Origin: CAZUTK01 sp964623265
Lineage (GTDB): Bacteria > Electryoneota > B3-LCP
DNA: 64,000 bases
Reading direction: 5' to 3'
NCBI GenBank assembly: GCA_964623265.1
Contig: CAZUTK010000002.1
Span: forward strand, 18,829 to 82,828
The position numbers and the translations under genes were made by a program. The notes under the pieces are model-generated. The model saw only the letters and a program-made list of their open reading frames with translations. It did no database searches and was not told the DNA's origin. Positions 7,602 through 17,240 of this stretch are shown one piece after another (within the stretch, counting starts at the first letter, position 1; every line of letters begins with the position of its first letter).

Positions 7602-9878
7602 TTATTTCAGCAAAATCATCTTGCCGATCTGCTGCGTTGAACCCGCTCGGATTTGATACAGGTAAATGCCGGAAGACAGATGCGACGCATCGAAGACCAC
7701 TTCGTGTCTTCCCGCCTCCATAACGCCGTCCACCAAAGAAGCGACTCGACGCCCCTGAACATCGAAAACCTGCAGAACCACTTTTGTCGCATTGGGCAGT
7801 GAAAAAGCCAGCGTGGTCGCGGGATTGAAGGGGTTCGGTGTATTCTGTTCGAGAACGACTTCCGCGGGGATCACCGTCGCGGGCATCGCCGCCTCGGGTT
7901 CCTCATCCCAACCGCTGGAAGCCCAGTCTCCGATTAAGCCAGGAACATCCACTCCGGATTTGGAGAAATTGAACTGTCCCTGAGCCTTGATGACGCCGGA
8001 ATAGAATCCCGCGATCGCACGGAAGACGTAATTCCCGGCCGGCGCGGACCCCGGCACGGACTGCGTCATCGTGCGCGTCACGGATTGACCGGGATTCAGA
8101 TTGATGCCGGGGCGCATCAGCAGAGGTCCGTATGTGGAGCCGGATGGCAGAGTAACCTGCGTCCAGAAATCAATGATCACCGGCTGAGAACCGTTATTGC
8201 GCAATTGCGCCTGATACGTCAAGGTGCCGCCTCCGGGTGGAATGATAGTGGAACCTTGCGGTGTCACGGTAACCTGAAGATTCAAAGGATTGCTGATCAG
8301 ATTCAGCGCGTTGCGCGCCTGGATGATGCCGTATCCGGCTTCTTCGTCCCAGCCGGGCGCTTCGACGTCCAGACAGGTCTGGCGCAGGACGTTGTACAGC
8401 GAGTTGGGAGTCAGGTTGGGCGCTACCGAGAGCACCAGCCCGGCGATCCCAGCCGCCTGCGGACAGGCTGCGGAAGTCCCCAGCGCCGCGGAATACCCGT
8501 GGGAGCCGGCTTCCGGGCCGCCGTTGTTCATTTCGCATACGCTGACGACGTAGCAACCCCAGATCCATTCCGCCGTGTTGAGATTGTTGCCGACGATTTG
8601 TCCGCCTCCCGCCAGACAGTCCATATACCATCCGTAGGTGGAAAAATCCGCGCGGTTGTGAGCCTGCGAGAAACTGCCCACAGCGAAGACTTCCGGCCAG
8701 CTCGCCGGTACGTTCGCTTCGTTGGCGCCGGAGTTTCCGGAAGCAGCGAAAATCGCGATGCCCTGATTGTAGGCATTGGTGATGGCGTCGTGGAGCCCCG
8801 CTGGTTCCAGACTGGCGGGCAGACCCAGCGACATGCTGATGATATCCGCACCGTTTTCAACCGCCCAATTGACGCCCATCGTCAGAACCGAGACGGAACT
8901 GAAGATGTATTCGACCAATCCGCCTTCCGGTGAGATGCAGCGTACCGGCATGATCTTTACGTTAAACCCGGCGCCGGCGCCTCCCAGGTTGTTGTTGGTG
9001 GCGGCGGATGCGCAGGAAGCCGTGAACGTACCGTGAAACACCCCCAGATCACATTCATTAGAGATCTGTCCGTATACATCGCGCCCATCCCCTGCGGATG
9101 GATCCGGAAGCCCCCAGCCGTCGTCCACACCGTCGTTCCAGTGAATGTCGGGATTGGCGTCCTGCTGCACCGGAAGGAAAATCTCGAGAATAGTGCCGTT
9201 TTTCCCGCCGACATAGTCGTAGCCTCGGACGGCGCCGCCGGGCCAGCGAGCGATGTTGTTATGCAGATCGGGGTGATCGGTATCCGTGCCTGAATCAATG
9301 ATGGCGATGATGATCTCTGTGGAACCTTGCGTGATATCCCAGGCTTCAGGGAGCTGCACATCGAAACTGGACCATTGTTGCGGCGTGGTAATACCTGCCA
9401 CCGGATCCACATCAATGAAGAAGGGATCATTGGGGATGAAGTCCGTTTCGAAAAGCTGCACGTAGTAGTCGAATTCCACCTTTTCCACCAGTGAACTGGC
9501 ACGCAGTGCCTCCGCCTTTTCCCGCGCGGTTTGCATGGCGATGTTCAGAAGCCGTTGAATGTCCGCGATGTCCCGCCGATCCACATAGTATTTCATCTCG
9601 TCATACTGGATGCCCATATCAAACCGGATCAATTGCCATCCGATCTGGTCATAATCCCATTCCACCCACCCGCCGATTTCATTCAGCAGAGCATTGCGAT
9701 CCGCAGCAGCGGCATAGGGCTGGAATTTCACCATCAGGTGTGAGGGATTGAAGGGCAAGTTCAAAAGCGATTGCGAAGGGCTTCCGGTCCACACGCGAAA
9801 CGGTGCGGCGAAAAGGAGCGCCGAGTTCATACTTACGAGCAGCGCGCAGAGACCCGCCTTCATCAGGATTTTTTTCAT
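7602..9878 (-). CDS. secreted subtilisin-like serine protease with C-terminal sorting/FlgD-like domain
   Basis: 758 residues from ATG 9878, chosen because GGAGG sits 6 bases upstream; an earlier in-frame ATG at 9920 lacks this. A signal peptide covers about residues 1-25, then a prodomain-like region to about 165. The S8 catalytic triad is D195 (in IIDSGTDTDHPDL), H282 (in HGTFTASCA) and S469 (in GTSAACPQAAGIAG), with the oxyanion asparagine in AASGNSGA. A beta-rich linker follows. The last about 75 residues match the FlgD/Por-secretion tail type (NTPNPFNPATTLAFSLP ... GIYLYQIRAG), common in FCB-group bacteria. Monocistronic, with a convergent terminator. Likely an extracellular or surface-attached protease. 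Confidence 0.93.
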   Translation of the reverse strand: MKKILMKAGLCALLVSMNSALLFAAPFRVWTGSPSQSLLNLPFNPSHLMVKFQPYAAAADRNALLNEIGGWVEWDYDQIGWQLIRFDMGIQYDEMKYYVDRRDIADIQRLLNIAMQTAREKAEALRASSLVEKVEFDYYVQLFETDFIPNDPFFIDVDPVAGITTPQQWSSFDVQLPEAWDITQGSTEIIIAIIDSGTDTDHPDLHNNIARWPGGAVRGYDYVGGKNGTILEIFLPVQQDANPDIHWNDGVDDGWGLPDPSAGDGRDVYGQISNECDLGVFHGTFTASCASAATNNNLGGAGAGFNVKIMPVRCISPEGGLVEYIFSSVSVLTMGVNWAVENGADIISMSLGLPASLEPAGLHDAITNAYNQGIAIFAASGNSGANEANVPASWPEVFAVGSFSQAHNRADFSTYGWYMDCLAGGGQIVGNNLNTAEWIWGCYVVSVCEMNNGGPEAGSHGYSAALGTSAACPQAAGIAGLVLSVAPNLTPNSLYNVLRQTCLDVEAPGWDEEAGYGIIQARNALNLISNPLNLQVTVTPQGSTIIPPGGGTLTYQAQLRNNGSQPVIIDFWTQVTLPSGSTYGPLLMRPGINLNPGQSVTRTMTQSVPGSAPAGNYVFRAIAGFYSGVIKAQGQFNFSKSGVDVPGLIGDWASSGWDEEPEAAMPATVIPAEVVLEQNTPNPFNPATTLAFSLPNATKVVLQVFDVQGRRVASLVDGVMEAGRHEVVFDASHLSSGIYLYQIRAGSTQQIGKMILLK

Positions 9879-10152
9879 GTTTGCCTCCGTTGGGATGAAT
9901 CTTGTGGTGTGGGGGATCAATGAGAATCGTAATTTTTACGAAAGAGATCTTGCTTCTTTTGGCCATCCCAAAAATAGCAGATAAGAAGATTATGAAGATG
10001 TGATCCGTAGCACTTCCGGAATAAAACAATTTGTTTAAAAATTCTTATAGAAAACAAAGGGAAGGTGAAAAGAAGGGTATGTAGAACGCGAAGATGCTAC
10101 CATTTCGGATGCTGTGCCACATGCGTGCCACCATAGTTTCCTTGCGATTCGA

Positions 10153-11004
10153 TCAGCGGAATTTATCCCGCACGATCCGCTGCAGTTCGTGATACGTCAG
10201 CAACAGACGTTCGTCCCGTCGCAGCGGGGAATAAACCCGTTCTCGGCGCAGCATCTCCGTATCCAATGTTGCGACGATTACCTCTTCTTTTTGAATATCC
10301 GCTTGCACTAAAATTCGTCCGTTGGGAGCGTAGATGCCGCTGCCTCCCCAGAAATGGATTCCGTCCTGATAGCCGCAAAGATTGGCGAAGATCACGAAGT
10401 TAGAGAGCGATTTTGCGGTGTGCGCGAGCAGGAGATTCCAGATGCGCGTGTTATCACTGATCTCTTCCGCAGAAACTCTGCGCGTCGGGCTGGCGGCATG
10501 GACGAGGAGCAGATCTGCGCCGTCCATCGCCAGCAGCCAGGGTGCGGTAGCGTGCCACAAGTCATTGCAGATTAACATTCCGGTGCGCCCGAATTTGGCG
10601 TCGAAGGCGCGAATTCGATCGCCTTCTGCGAAAAACCGCTTTTCTTCGAAAATGCCATAAGTCGGCAGATAGATCTTGCGATGTATGTGCCGCAGGAGTC
10701 CGTCTTCATAATAGAATGCGGAATTGTAATACCGGTGAGATGGATCTTTCTCGACCAGACCGATGGCGATGGCGAGCTTCCGGCTGATCTCTTTCACGGG
10801 GTCCAGAAAGGAATCGTCGGCGGACAAGCCGCACTGGAAGGTTTCGTCCCGCAGCAGATAACCGGTGAGGCAGAGTTCCGGAAATGCGATCAGGTCTGCG
10901 CCTTGTGCGGCGGCGTCGTGAGCCTGCTCGAGAATTTTATTGCGGTTGAATTCCAGATCTCCGATTCTGGGGAGAAATTGTCCCACCGCGACTTTGAAAA
11001 CCAC
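10153..11004 (-). CDS. carbon-nitrogen hydrolase (nitrilase superfamily)
   Basis: 283 residues from GTG 11004, preferred over an ATG 27 codons upstream because the domain begins directly (VFKVAVGQFLPRIG) and AAGAGG precedes the GTG. The Glu-Lys-Cys triad is clear: E43 (in FPELCLTGY), K110 (in HRKIYLP) and C146 (in MLICNDLWH). Such enzymes hydrolyse amides or nitriles, or act as the glutaminase part of NAD synthetases; this one stands alone, and its sequence does not reveal the substrate. The gene is isolated between the subtilase and the histidine kinase, all on the minus strand. Confidence 0.85.
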   Translation of the reverse strand: MVFKVAVGQFLPRIGDLEFNRNKILEQAHDAAAQGADLIAFPELCLTGYLLRDETFQCGLSADDSFLDPVKEISRKLAIAIGLVEKDPSHRYYNSAFYYEDGLLRHIHRKIYLPTYGIFEEKRFFAEGDRIRAFDAKFGRTGMLICNDLWHATAPWLLAMDGADLLLVHAASPTRRVSAEEISDNTRIWNLLLAHTAKSLSNFVIFANLCGYQDGIHFWGGSGIYAPNGRILVQADIQKEEVIVATLDTEMLRRERVYSPLRRDERLLLTYHELQRIVRDKFR

Positions 11005-11099
11005 TTCTACCTCTTGAATATCACTGGTGATGGAAATAATATAAACAGTTGATCCGCGTAAAGCAAGCGAAAACGGCGCGATCATAAAAAACCGGTGGG

Positions 11100-12838
11100 T
11101 TACGCAGATTTAAGGAGCGGCAGTCGTATTTCAAAGCGTGTTCCGATACCCGTGTGTGTTTCGAGCAGGAGTTCTCCTTGGTGGACTTTGATGATATCCC
11201 GAACGATGGTCAGACCCAGCCCTGTGCCCTTCCCTTCCCCTTTTGTGGTGAAATAGGGTTCAAAGATTTTTTGGCGCAGCTCTTCCGGAATGCCGGGCCC
11301 ATCATCGGCGATTGAAACTATAGCAGTCTCCGCCGCGCGCCGGGATTCCAGCGTCAGGGTGCCTTTGCCGACTTCTTCCAGCGCGTGAGCCGCATTGATG
11401 ATGAGATTCATAAACGCCTGAAGCAGCTGGTCTGAGTCACCTCGCACCGGCAGAGGTTGATCTGCAAGCTGAATGATCAATCGGAATCGGGCATCGGGTT
11501 GTCCGCTGAATTGTTTGATCTTGCCTGCCGTCGAATGCATGATCTCGACGGCGTGGCTTATAATTNNNNNNNNNNNNGGTTAACGTCTGCCCGGGAAAAT
11601 TTCGCTTTCGCCGGCTTGGATAGATTCCTGAGATTTTCGACGATGCGCGTGATTCGCTGTACCTGATTCTCAATGGTCTTCAGCGATTTCATGATTTCTT
11701 CATCCGGAGCCTTCTCGCTTCGCTGCAATTTCAAGGACAGCAGTTGAGCTCTACCTTGGATGGGAAACAGATGGTTCGAAATTTCATGCGCGATGCCGCC
11801 GGCGAGCTGGGTGATCAGCGAACGCTTCTCCAGCTCAAAATACTGCTGTTCCAATTTCTTTCCGTCCGTCACGTCTGTGAGAAGAAGGCCGATTTTTCTC
11901 TCGCGAGCCGATATATCGAAGAAGCTCACTTCATAGATCCGCCCGTTGATTTCCTGGGTGATCCCCGGCGGCTTGAACCCTTGCCGCATCTCTTCGATGC
12001 CGTTTTGAATAAGTTCGAAAGGGACTTTGAAATGTGCGCGAAACGGAAGATTCCTGATCCAAGGAAAGATTCTTCCCGCGGCTGCATTGGCGTATTCCAA
12101 ACGGCATTTTTCATTGAGAACCAGAATCGCCGTGGGCACTGTGCTCAGGATGTTTTCGTGGTATTCCTGCAGTTCGCGGTATCGGTCATTGCCGCGGCTT
12201 AAAGAGCGGAAAAGCACGGCATTGTCGAAGGCTACCGCGGCGAGATTGACAAACGTCACGAAGAATGAAAATTCCCTGCGATTGAATGCAGAGGTAGGAT
12301 AACAATGATCCACATACGCAAGTCCTAATAATTGATTATGACAGATGAACGGCGCCGCCATGAAAGCCTTAATATCCAGATCGCCGTTCTTGACCATTTC
12401 CTCGAGCAGATCCGAATTCTGCGCATCTTCCAGAAAGAGTGGTTGTCGTTCGAAGAGCACTTTTTCGAACACGCAGCCACCGATGGCTTCTTGCAGTCTG
12501 CGGATTTCCTCCGCTTGGATGTTGTGAGTGATTTCGACGTTCGGCTGTCCGCTCTCATCTACAAGAATAATCAGACCTCGTTCGGCATTCGTGATGTCAA
12601 TCGCCGTCGTCATTACGGCTTTCAACAGCGCGTCCGGATCCAATTCGCCGGCGATGCGGGCGCTGATCTCCATCATTCGATGCCACTCGCCGATACGTCG
12701 GTCGAAACCGGCGTCCACCCCTTCGAGCGAAGTGCAAAGTTCTTCTACATCATTTAACGCTTGGAAGAGGTCATCCAGCGAGCCGCTCTCCGATGCCCTA
12801 TGAGCTGGATTCTGTTTCTGAATCAATGGATTTTTCAT
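11100..12838 (-). CDS. GAF-PAS sensor histidine kinase, interrupted by an assembly gap
   Basis: One soluble kinase read in two pieces either side of 12 Ns. From the N-terminus: a helical lead, a GAF domain (roughly residues 50-210), a PAS domain (about 225-320), HisKA with the phospho-acceptor in LAGGIAHEISNHLFP, then after the gap the ATPase domain with N box NLIINAAHALEE, DDGPGIP, FEPYFTTK and GKGTGLGLTIV. The two pieces are out of frame by the literal number of Ns, but text on either side continues naturally (..KFSRADVN / IISHAVEIMHS..), so the gap length is arbitrary and the gene is probably intact. No membrane helix is visible, so a cytoplasmic sensor is likely. No response regulator is adjacent. 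The start is uncertain (ATG 12838 or 12877). Confidence 0.85.
11566..11577. other. assembly gap (12 Ns) inside the histidine kinase gene
   Basis: Twelve unknown bases. The flanking reading frames do not match across exactly 12 bases but the protein sequence does continue, so the true number of missing bases is different and probably small. Confidence 0.95.
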
Positions 12839-12877
12839 CCGTCGAATTGGCCGAAAAACAGGAATGATGATAATCAA

Positions 12878-13074
12878 TTATGACTTTTACAATGTATGCA
12901 AATTCATTCGCCTGTGCCAGAACAAGCCGCGAAATACTGGGGGAACCTTCGCTTACAAAGCTCCACGGGAAGGAGTTGCCGGTGGGGAAACCAACTACGC
13001 AGCGGTCTAAAATTCGTTATGACGAGTCGAATGCCACCAATGTGCCACGCGTGATAATGCGGCATCCTGTGGTA
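12878..13074. other. intergenic stretch without a recognisable gene
   Basis: About 200 bases between the kinase start and the apt terminator. No reading frame here has support from a ribosome site or a recognisable protein. It should hold the promoter of the minus-strand kinase gene, but no convincing -35/-10 pair was found. Two copies of GTGCCAC-like text near 13035-13050 resemble text near 10110-10135, too short to call a repeat. Confidence 0.4.
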
Positions 13075-13106
13075 TTATAAAAAATGCCCCCACGATGGTG
13101 GAGGCG
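13075..13106 (-). terminator. Rho-independent terminator downstream of apt
   Basis: On the minus strand GCCTCCAC, a short loop and GTGGGGGC form an 8-bp stem with one G-U-type mismatch, followed at once by ATTTTTTATAA. It lies about 25 bases beyond the apt stop and fits a terminator for the 16390-13132 gene run. Confidence 0.8.
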
Positions 13107-13131
13107 CTAAGATCCGTTTCCGCGAAGAGGG

Positions 13132-13656
13132 TTATTCCGAATCGTAATCAATCAACACGCTGATTTTGCGATTCCCCAATTGCTTGCGCCCGGACAGGAA
13201 AGAAAGCTCGATCAAGAAGCTGACTCCCACAACGATGCCACCTAACTTCTCGACCAACCTGCATGCCGCCGCTGCCGTGCCACCTGTGGCAAGCAGATCA
13301 TCCACAACCAGGATGCGTTCGCCTTTCCCAACGGAGTCAACGTGCATTTCGATGGAATCCATGCCGTATTCCAGAGAGTAGGATTCGGAAATCGTCTGAG
13401 CCGGAAGCTTCCCGGGTTTGCGGAAGGGGATGAAGCCGAGCCCCTGTTCCGCCGCGATGGCTCCGCCGAGGATGAAGCCTCGTGATTCGATGCCGGCGAT
13501 CTTCTGCACCCCGTCTTCTTGGAACGGCTGCCACATAGCGGATACGGCTTCCCGCAGCGCGGCGCCGTCCTTCAATAAGGTTGTGATGTCTTTGAAACCG
13601 ATACCCTTCTTGGGGAAATCAGGAACATTGCGAATCAGAGACTTCAGGTTTTCCAT
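13132..13656 (-). CDS. apt: adenine phosphoribosyltransferase
   Basis: 174 residues, usual length for Apt. It converts adenine and PRPP to AMP. The start MENLKSLIRNVPDFPKKGI and the GIGFKDITTLL segment are typical, and the PRPP-binding loop is present as ILVVDDLLATGGTA. ATG 13656 is chosen over an upstream ATG because GAGGTGA lies just before it and homology begins there. It starts 4 bases after the acylphosphatase stop, so it is probably cotranscribed with it. Confidence 0.95.
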   Translation of the reverse strand: MENLKSLIRNVPDFPKKGIGFKDITTLLKDGAALREAVSAMWQPFQEDGVQKIAGIESRGFILGGAIAAEQGLGFIPFRKPGKLPAQTISESYSLEYGMDSIEMHVDSVGKGERILVVDDLLATGGTAAAACRLVEKLGGIVVGVSFLIELSFLSGRKQLGNRKISVLIDYDSE

Positions 13657-13660
13657 CTCG

Positions 13661-13939
13661 TCACCTCGTGATTTCGAATCCGGTGTATTTGCCTTCGTAT
13701 GGTTTATACTCCACATCTATTGCACGCACATGACTGGAACGCGGGCCGATCTTCATTTGCGCGATGTATTCTTCGACGGCAGAGCGATCTCCTTCCACTT
13801 CGCTCTCCACGGAATCGTCCCAATTGTTGCGCACCCATCCGGTCAGATTCAATTGCTGCGCCCAGCGCATCGCGAAATAGCGGAATCCCACCCCTTGGAC
13901 GATGCCTCGAATTACCAGGTGAGCGCAAACTTGCTTCAT
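13661..13939 (-). CDS. acylphosphatase
   Basis: 92 residues, a complete acylphosphatase. The signature GIVQGVGFRYFA holds the catalytic arginine, and the catalytic asparagine is in GWVRNNWDDSVE. The enzyme hydrolyses acyl phosphates such as acetyl phosphate or carbamoyl phosphate. The start ATG 13939 overlaps the stop of the glycosyltransferase (ATGA), which fixes it. It lies between a glycosyltransferase and apt with no functional link visible. Confidence 0.92.
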   Translation of the reverse strand: MKQVCAHLVIRGIVQGVGFRYFAMRWAQQLNLTGWVRNNWDDSVESEVEGDRSAVEEYIAQMKIGPRSSHVRAIDVEYKPYEGKYTGFEITR

Positions 13940-15078
13940 CGCTGCGGCTCCCAGGTGACCACTTTTTGACCCATCACCAAACCCCATAATCCTGCCACCG
14001 ACGCCGCCAGCGTCATCAGAATATATGCCGGCAGACGAAACATCCCCGGAGAACGCCCGAATAGTTGCAGCAGAATTCCAATCCCACCAATTAGATAAAA
14101 GACGATCTGCAAAATCAGGATGATTCTAAAGAAGGGATATTGCAACAGCGCCACGGTCGAGAGAAACAAACCGAACAGCCAAACAGGCGTCAGCCAGCGC
14201 AGCACTTTGTGCGCCCAAAGCTGACAAGCCAGCCAGCCGGATTGCAGCGGATTCAGCAGGTTGCGGTGAACAAATAAGCCGTACAACCCGCGCTGGATAA
14301 TGCGCTTTTTGCGCCGGTAATCGGAAGCTAAGCTGCGCGTGCCGGTTTCCACCGAAACGGCGTTCGGTTGATAGACGGTGCGATACCCCTTCTGAGAGAG
14401 CAGTAAAGGCTCGATGAAATCGCTGATCAAATCATCCCGCAATGGGATGTATAAAGCTTTCGGCATCGCGTAAATCGAGCCGTTGGCGCCCAAGAGTGTG
14501 CCTAAATGACTCTCCGCTTTCTTCAGCCGAATTTCCATGTTCCAGTAACGGCTTTCGACATCGCTGACTGCCTGCGGGTGGGGTTGATACTGCAATTCCC
14601 CGCAGACCACTCCGATTTTGCCTTCGACATCGAAGGTTTTCACCAGCTGTTGCACGGCATCCGGCTGAAAGATGGCGTTCGAATCGGTGAATACGAGGAT
14701 TTCCCCCCGCGCCACCGAGACCGCTCGATTCAGCGCAGCCGTCTTTCCACGTCGTTGCACTTGCTGCAAGAGCGTGACGACCGGCGATGCTGTCTCGCGG
14801 ACGATTTCCGCGGTGCGATCCGTGGAGCCGTCATCCACGATGATGACTTCCAGCTTATCTGAGGGGTACTCTTGAGTCAGAGCGTTTTCCAGTTTTTGCC
14901 GGATCCCCGCCGCTTCGTTGTGAGCTGCGAACAGGATGCTGACCGTCGGATGATCCTCGCGATGCCTGAGCTGCTCCTTCTTTCGGATGGCACTTAAGGT
15001 GAGGATAATTGCCGGGTATCCGAAAAAAACGCATGACAAAATCAACGCGCAAGCGCAGAAAAGGAGCATCGCGGTCAT
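13936..15078 (-). CDS. membrane-bound family 2 glycosyltransferase
   Basis: 380 residues. An N-terminal helix (about 4-28) precedes a GT-A domain with VIIVDDGSTDRT, QRRGKTAALNRA and a D-x-D-like FTDSNAIFQPDA. A late QRGLYGLF near a basic RRKKRIIQRG stretch corresponds to the (Q/R)xxRW acceptor-side region. Three or four helices follow at the C-terminus. This layout matches processive or lipid-linked GT2 enzymes building cell-surface polysaccharide. The donor and product cannot be told from sequence. The end overlaps the acylphosphatase gene. Confidence 0.88.
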   Translation of the reverse strand: MTAMLLFCACALILSCVFFGYPAIILTLSAIRKKEQLRHREDHPTVSILFAAHNEAAGIRQKLENALTQEYPSDKLEVIIVDDGSTDRTAEIVRETASPVVTLLQQVQRRGKTAALNRAVSVARGEILVFTDSNAIFQPDAVQQLVKTFDVEGKIGVVCGELQYQPHPQAVSDVESRYWNMEIRLKKAESHLGTLLGANGSIYAMPKALYIPLRDDLISDFIEPLLLSQKGYRTVYQPNAVSVETGTRSLASDYRRKKRIIQRGLYGLFVHRNLLNPLQSGWLACQLWAHKVLRWLTPVWLFGLFLSTVALLQYPFFRIILILQIVFYLIGGIGILLQLFGRSPGMFRLPAYILMTLAASVAGLWGLVMGQKVVTWEPQR

Positions 15079-15097
15079 GGCGGGACATCCTTCCGGA

Positions 15098-16390
15098 TCA
15101 CGGTTTTAACCGATGCATAAGTCGCGGGAAGGGAATGCACTCGCGGATGTGCCGCACGCCGCAAATCCACGAGACGGTGCGTTCCAATCCCAATCCGAAT
15201 CCGGAATGGGGGAAGGTCCCGAAGCGCCTTACATCTAGATACCATTCGTACGCGTCCTCGGGCAGATGATGCTCTCGAATTCTCAATCGCAATTGTTCCA
15301 GATCATCTTCCCGCTGGCTGCCGCCTATGATCTCTCCGTACCCTTCCGGCGCCAGCATGTCCACGGAGAGAGAGAGGCTGGGATCCAGCGGATCGCGCTT
15401 CATATAAAAGGCTTTGATGTTCGCCGGGTAGCGATGCACCAGGACCGGTTTGTCGAAATCTGCCGTGATGGCTTCTTCGTCCGGCGCACCAAAATCGTCT
15501 CCAGGAGTGAAATCCATTCCTTTGTCCAGTAGTAGCTGGACGGCGTCCCGGTAATGGAGGCGAGGAAACGGTTTCTGAATCTTCTCCAGCCGACCGAGAT
15601 CCCTCTCCAGCGTTTCCAGTTCGGCGCGGCACCGTTCGAGGATGCGACCGATGATATGGCAGATGAAATCCTCTTCCAGTTCCATCAAGCCGTCCAGATC
15701 CAGCCAGGCGATTTCAGGTTCCACCATCCAGAATTCCGTCAGATGCTTGCGGGTCTTGGACTTTTCCGCGCGGAAAGTCGGACCGAAGCAATATACCTTG
15801 CCGAACGCCGCGCAACCCGGTTCCATATAGAGCTGTCCCGATTGCGATAGATAGGCTTTTTCGCCGAAATAATCGGTTTGAAAAAGCGTCGAAGTCCCTT
15901 CCGCGGCAGAAGGGGTGAAGATAGGAGCGTCCAGATTAATGAAGCCGCGTTCATCGAAGAACTCGCGGATGGCTCGAATCACCTGATGGCGCACCCTCAG
16001 GATAGCATGCTGGCGGCGCGAACGGATCCACAGGTGCCGGTGATCCAACAGGAAGGCATCGCCGTGTTCTTTGAGCGTGATGGGATAATCCACGGCTTTG
16101 CCGATGATCTGCAGATCCGACAGCCAGATCTCATAGCCGCCGGGAGCTCGGTCGTCGCGGTTGACTTTGCCCCGCAGTATCAGCGATGTTTCCTGAGTCA
16201 GCTCTTCAGAAGCCTGCCAGGCGCTTTCGGATACTTCCTTGCGGGACAGAACGCACTGGATGACGCCGGTGCCGTCGCGCAGGAGGATGAATTTCAATTT
16301 GCCGGATGAGCGGAGGTTGTACAGCCATCCGCGCAGTTCTATGTCCCGCCCCTCGTGGGCGGCGATGTCGGAGATGTAGGTTTGGGGCAT
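15098..16390 (-). CDS. asnS: asparaginyl-tRNA synthetase
   Basis: 430 residues, class II synthetase. An N-terminal OB-fold anticodon-binding domain (about 1-110; RDIELRGWLYNLRSSGKL) precedes the catalytic core with motif 2 (FRAEKSKTRKHLTEFWMVE) and motif 3 (GFGLGLERTVSWICGVRHIR). The ending WICGxxHIREcIPFPR distinguishes AsnRS from AspRS. It charges tRNA-Asn with asparagine. It is followed 19 bases later by the glycosyltransferase gene. Confidence 0.94.
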   Translation of the reverse strand: MPQTYISDIAAHEGRDIELRGWLYNLRSSGKLKFILLRDGTGVIQCVLSRKEVSESAWQASEELTQETSLILRGKVNRDDRAPGGYEIWLSDLQIIGKAVDYPITLKEHGDAFLLDHRHLWIRSRRQHAILRVRHQVIRAIREFFDERGFINLDAPIFTPSAAEGTSTLFQTDYFGEKAYLSQSGQLYMEPGCAAFGKVYCFGPTFRAEKSKTRKHLTEFWMVEPEIAWLDLDGLMELEEDFICHIIGRILERCRAELETLERDLGRLEKIQKPFPRLHYRDAVQLLLDKGMDFTPGDDFGAPDEEAITADFDKPVLVHRYPANIKAFYMKRDPLDPSLSLSVDMLAPEGYGEIIGGSQREDDLEQLRLRIREHHLPEDAYEWYLDVRRFGTFPHSGFGLGLERTVSWICGVRHIRECIPFPRLMHRLKP

Positions 16391-16399
16391 GGGGGGATA

Positions 16400-16627
16400 T
16401 TAAACTAGTATTCCTTGGTCTGTGGAAGCTTCCCGTTGAAATTTTTCCGCACGATCAAAAGTCTGATTGACAGTTATATCAGGCAAATTCACGTATGCAA
16501 GGTTGAGGCGATGGGGATCAATGAAGGGAGGATCAAGACAAATCAGATCAACGCTTTCCTCGCGTAGTATTTCCCAGTTGCGCATAAAAGTAAGATTGTC
16601 TCCGAAACAAAGTAAGTTAAGGTTCAA
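16400..16627 (-). pseudogene. truncated N-terminal fragment of a DNA adenine methyltransferase
   Basis: A TTG-started frame of 75 residues. Its first 35 residues look like the start of a site-specific N6-adenine or type III-like methylase: LLCFGDNLTFMRNW, then SVDLICLDPPF, which is the catalytic DPPF motif. After the DPPF the similarity fades and the frame ends; no target-recognition or SAM-binding remainder exists downstream, where asnS begins. It overlaps the tail of the decayed nucleotidyltransferase. A remnant of a restriction-modification or defence gene is the simplest reading. Confidence 0.6.
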
Positions 16628-17070
16628 TCTCCGATTTCCTCCCTTTCAACTTCCTCAACATCTTCAAATCTTCCTTATCCTTCGCTCGCCCCGCCGCCTT
16701 CTTCATCTTGATCAGATCACCAGGCTGGCGAAATTGGCGGGAGTTTGCCCAACCGTGCTGGTGGTTCTGTTTTTCCATACACTCTCGAAATCAACACCTT
16801 TCACATACGGATGAACATCAATTTCCACCAGGTATTGCCGGATCAGCAGCTTTTTCTCTTGCATAGTTTTAGCGAAATCTCAGTCAAATCAGAGCCGAAA
16901 TCCAATTAAACTTGGCGGATTTTACGCACATTTTCATCATCAGAAGAAATGAAAATGTCAAAGTCTGCAGTTGCCCGTGTGAAGCCGTGGACGGGAAAAG
17001 CAGCCGCGCCGACGATTACGTATCGTACCTCACGGTCGTGTAATAATCTCAATAGCTTTTCGATGTCCAT
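16617..17070 (-). pseudogene. decayed nucleotidyltransferase (antitoxin-like / MNT family) gene
   Basis: Not a single open frame. From ATG 17070 the text reads YVIVGAAAFPVHGFTRATAD with a following DFDIFI, which corresponds to the G-G-x-A...H-G...R-x-T-x-D-x-D core of small nucleotidyltransferases. A stop occurs at 16906, after which the same frame resumes with similarity (LDFGSDLTEIS). A frame change near 16870 continues as MQEKKLLIRQYLVEIDVHP, and a further change near 16700 gives the typical family ending DLIKMKKAAGRAKDKEDL and stops at 16617. A stop plus at least two frame changes mark a pseudogene. Two active-site acidic residues seem kept in the remnant. Confidence 0.75.
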
Positions 17071-17215
17071 TTTTCACCAATTGTTCGTTCACATAGCGCA
17101 TCAACCGAAACAGCATCTAAAAGCGCTGTTCCGTGGTGAGCGAAAGCTGGTATTCCAGCTCGAATTCCAGCTCCCGTTCCGGATCATCTTTTTCGAGCAT
17201 CAGGATGGGAGTCAT
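17030..17215 (-). pseudogene. frameshifted small partner of the nucleotidyltransferase
   Basis: From ATG 17215 the frame reads LEKDDPERELEFELEYQLSL and TTEQRF, then loses sense. Another frame continues at once with MLFRLMRYVNEQLVKNGHRK and AIEIITRP, ending at 17030. Joined, the two parts give a normal-looking small protein of about 60 residues of the kind that often precedes such nucleotidyltransferase genes. A single indel near 17125 has broken it. Its end overlaps the start of the nucleotidyltransferase remnant, the usual arrangement for a coupled pair. Confidence 0.65.
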
Positions 17216-17240
17216 GGTAATTGGATCCTCTGTAGCTAAT

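Noticed and set aside
10110..13050. GTGCCAC-containing text near 10110-10135 and 13035-13050 as a dispersed repeat
   Set aside because: Shared stretches are only about 7 bases with different surroundings; no longer repeat can be aligned.
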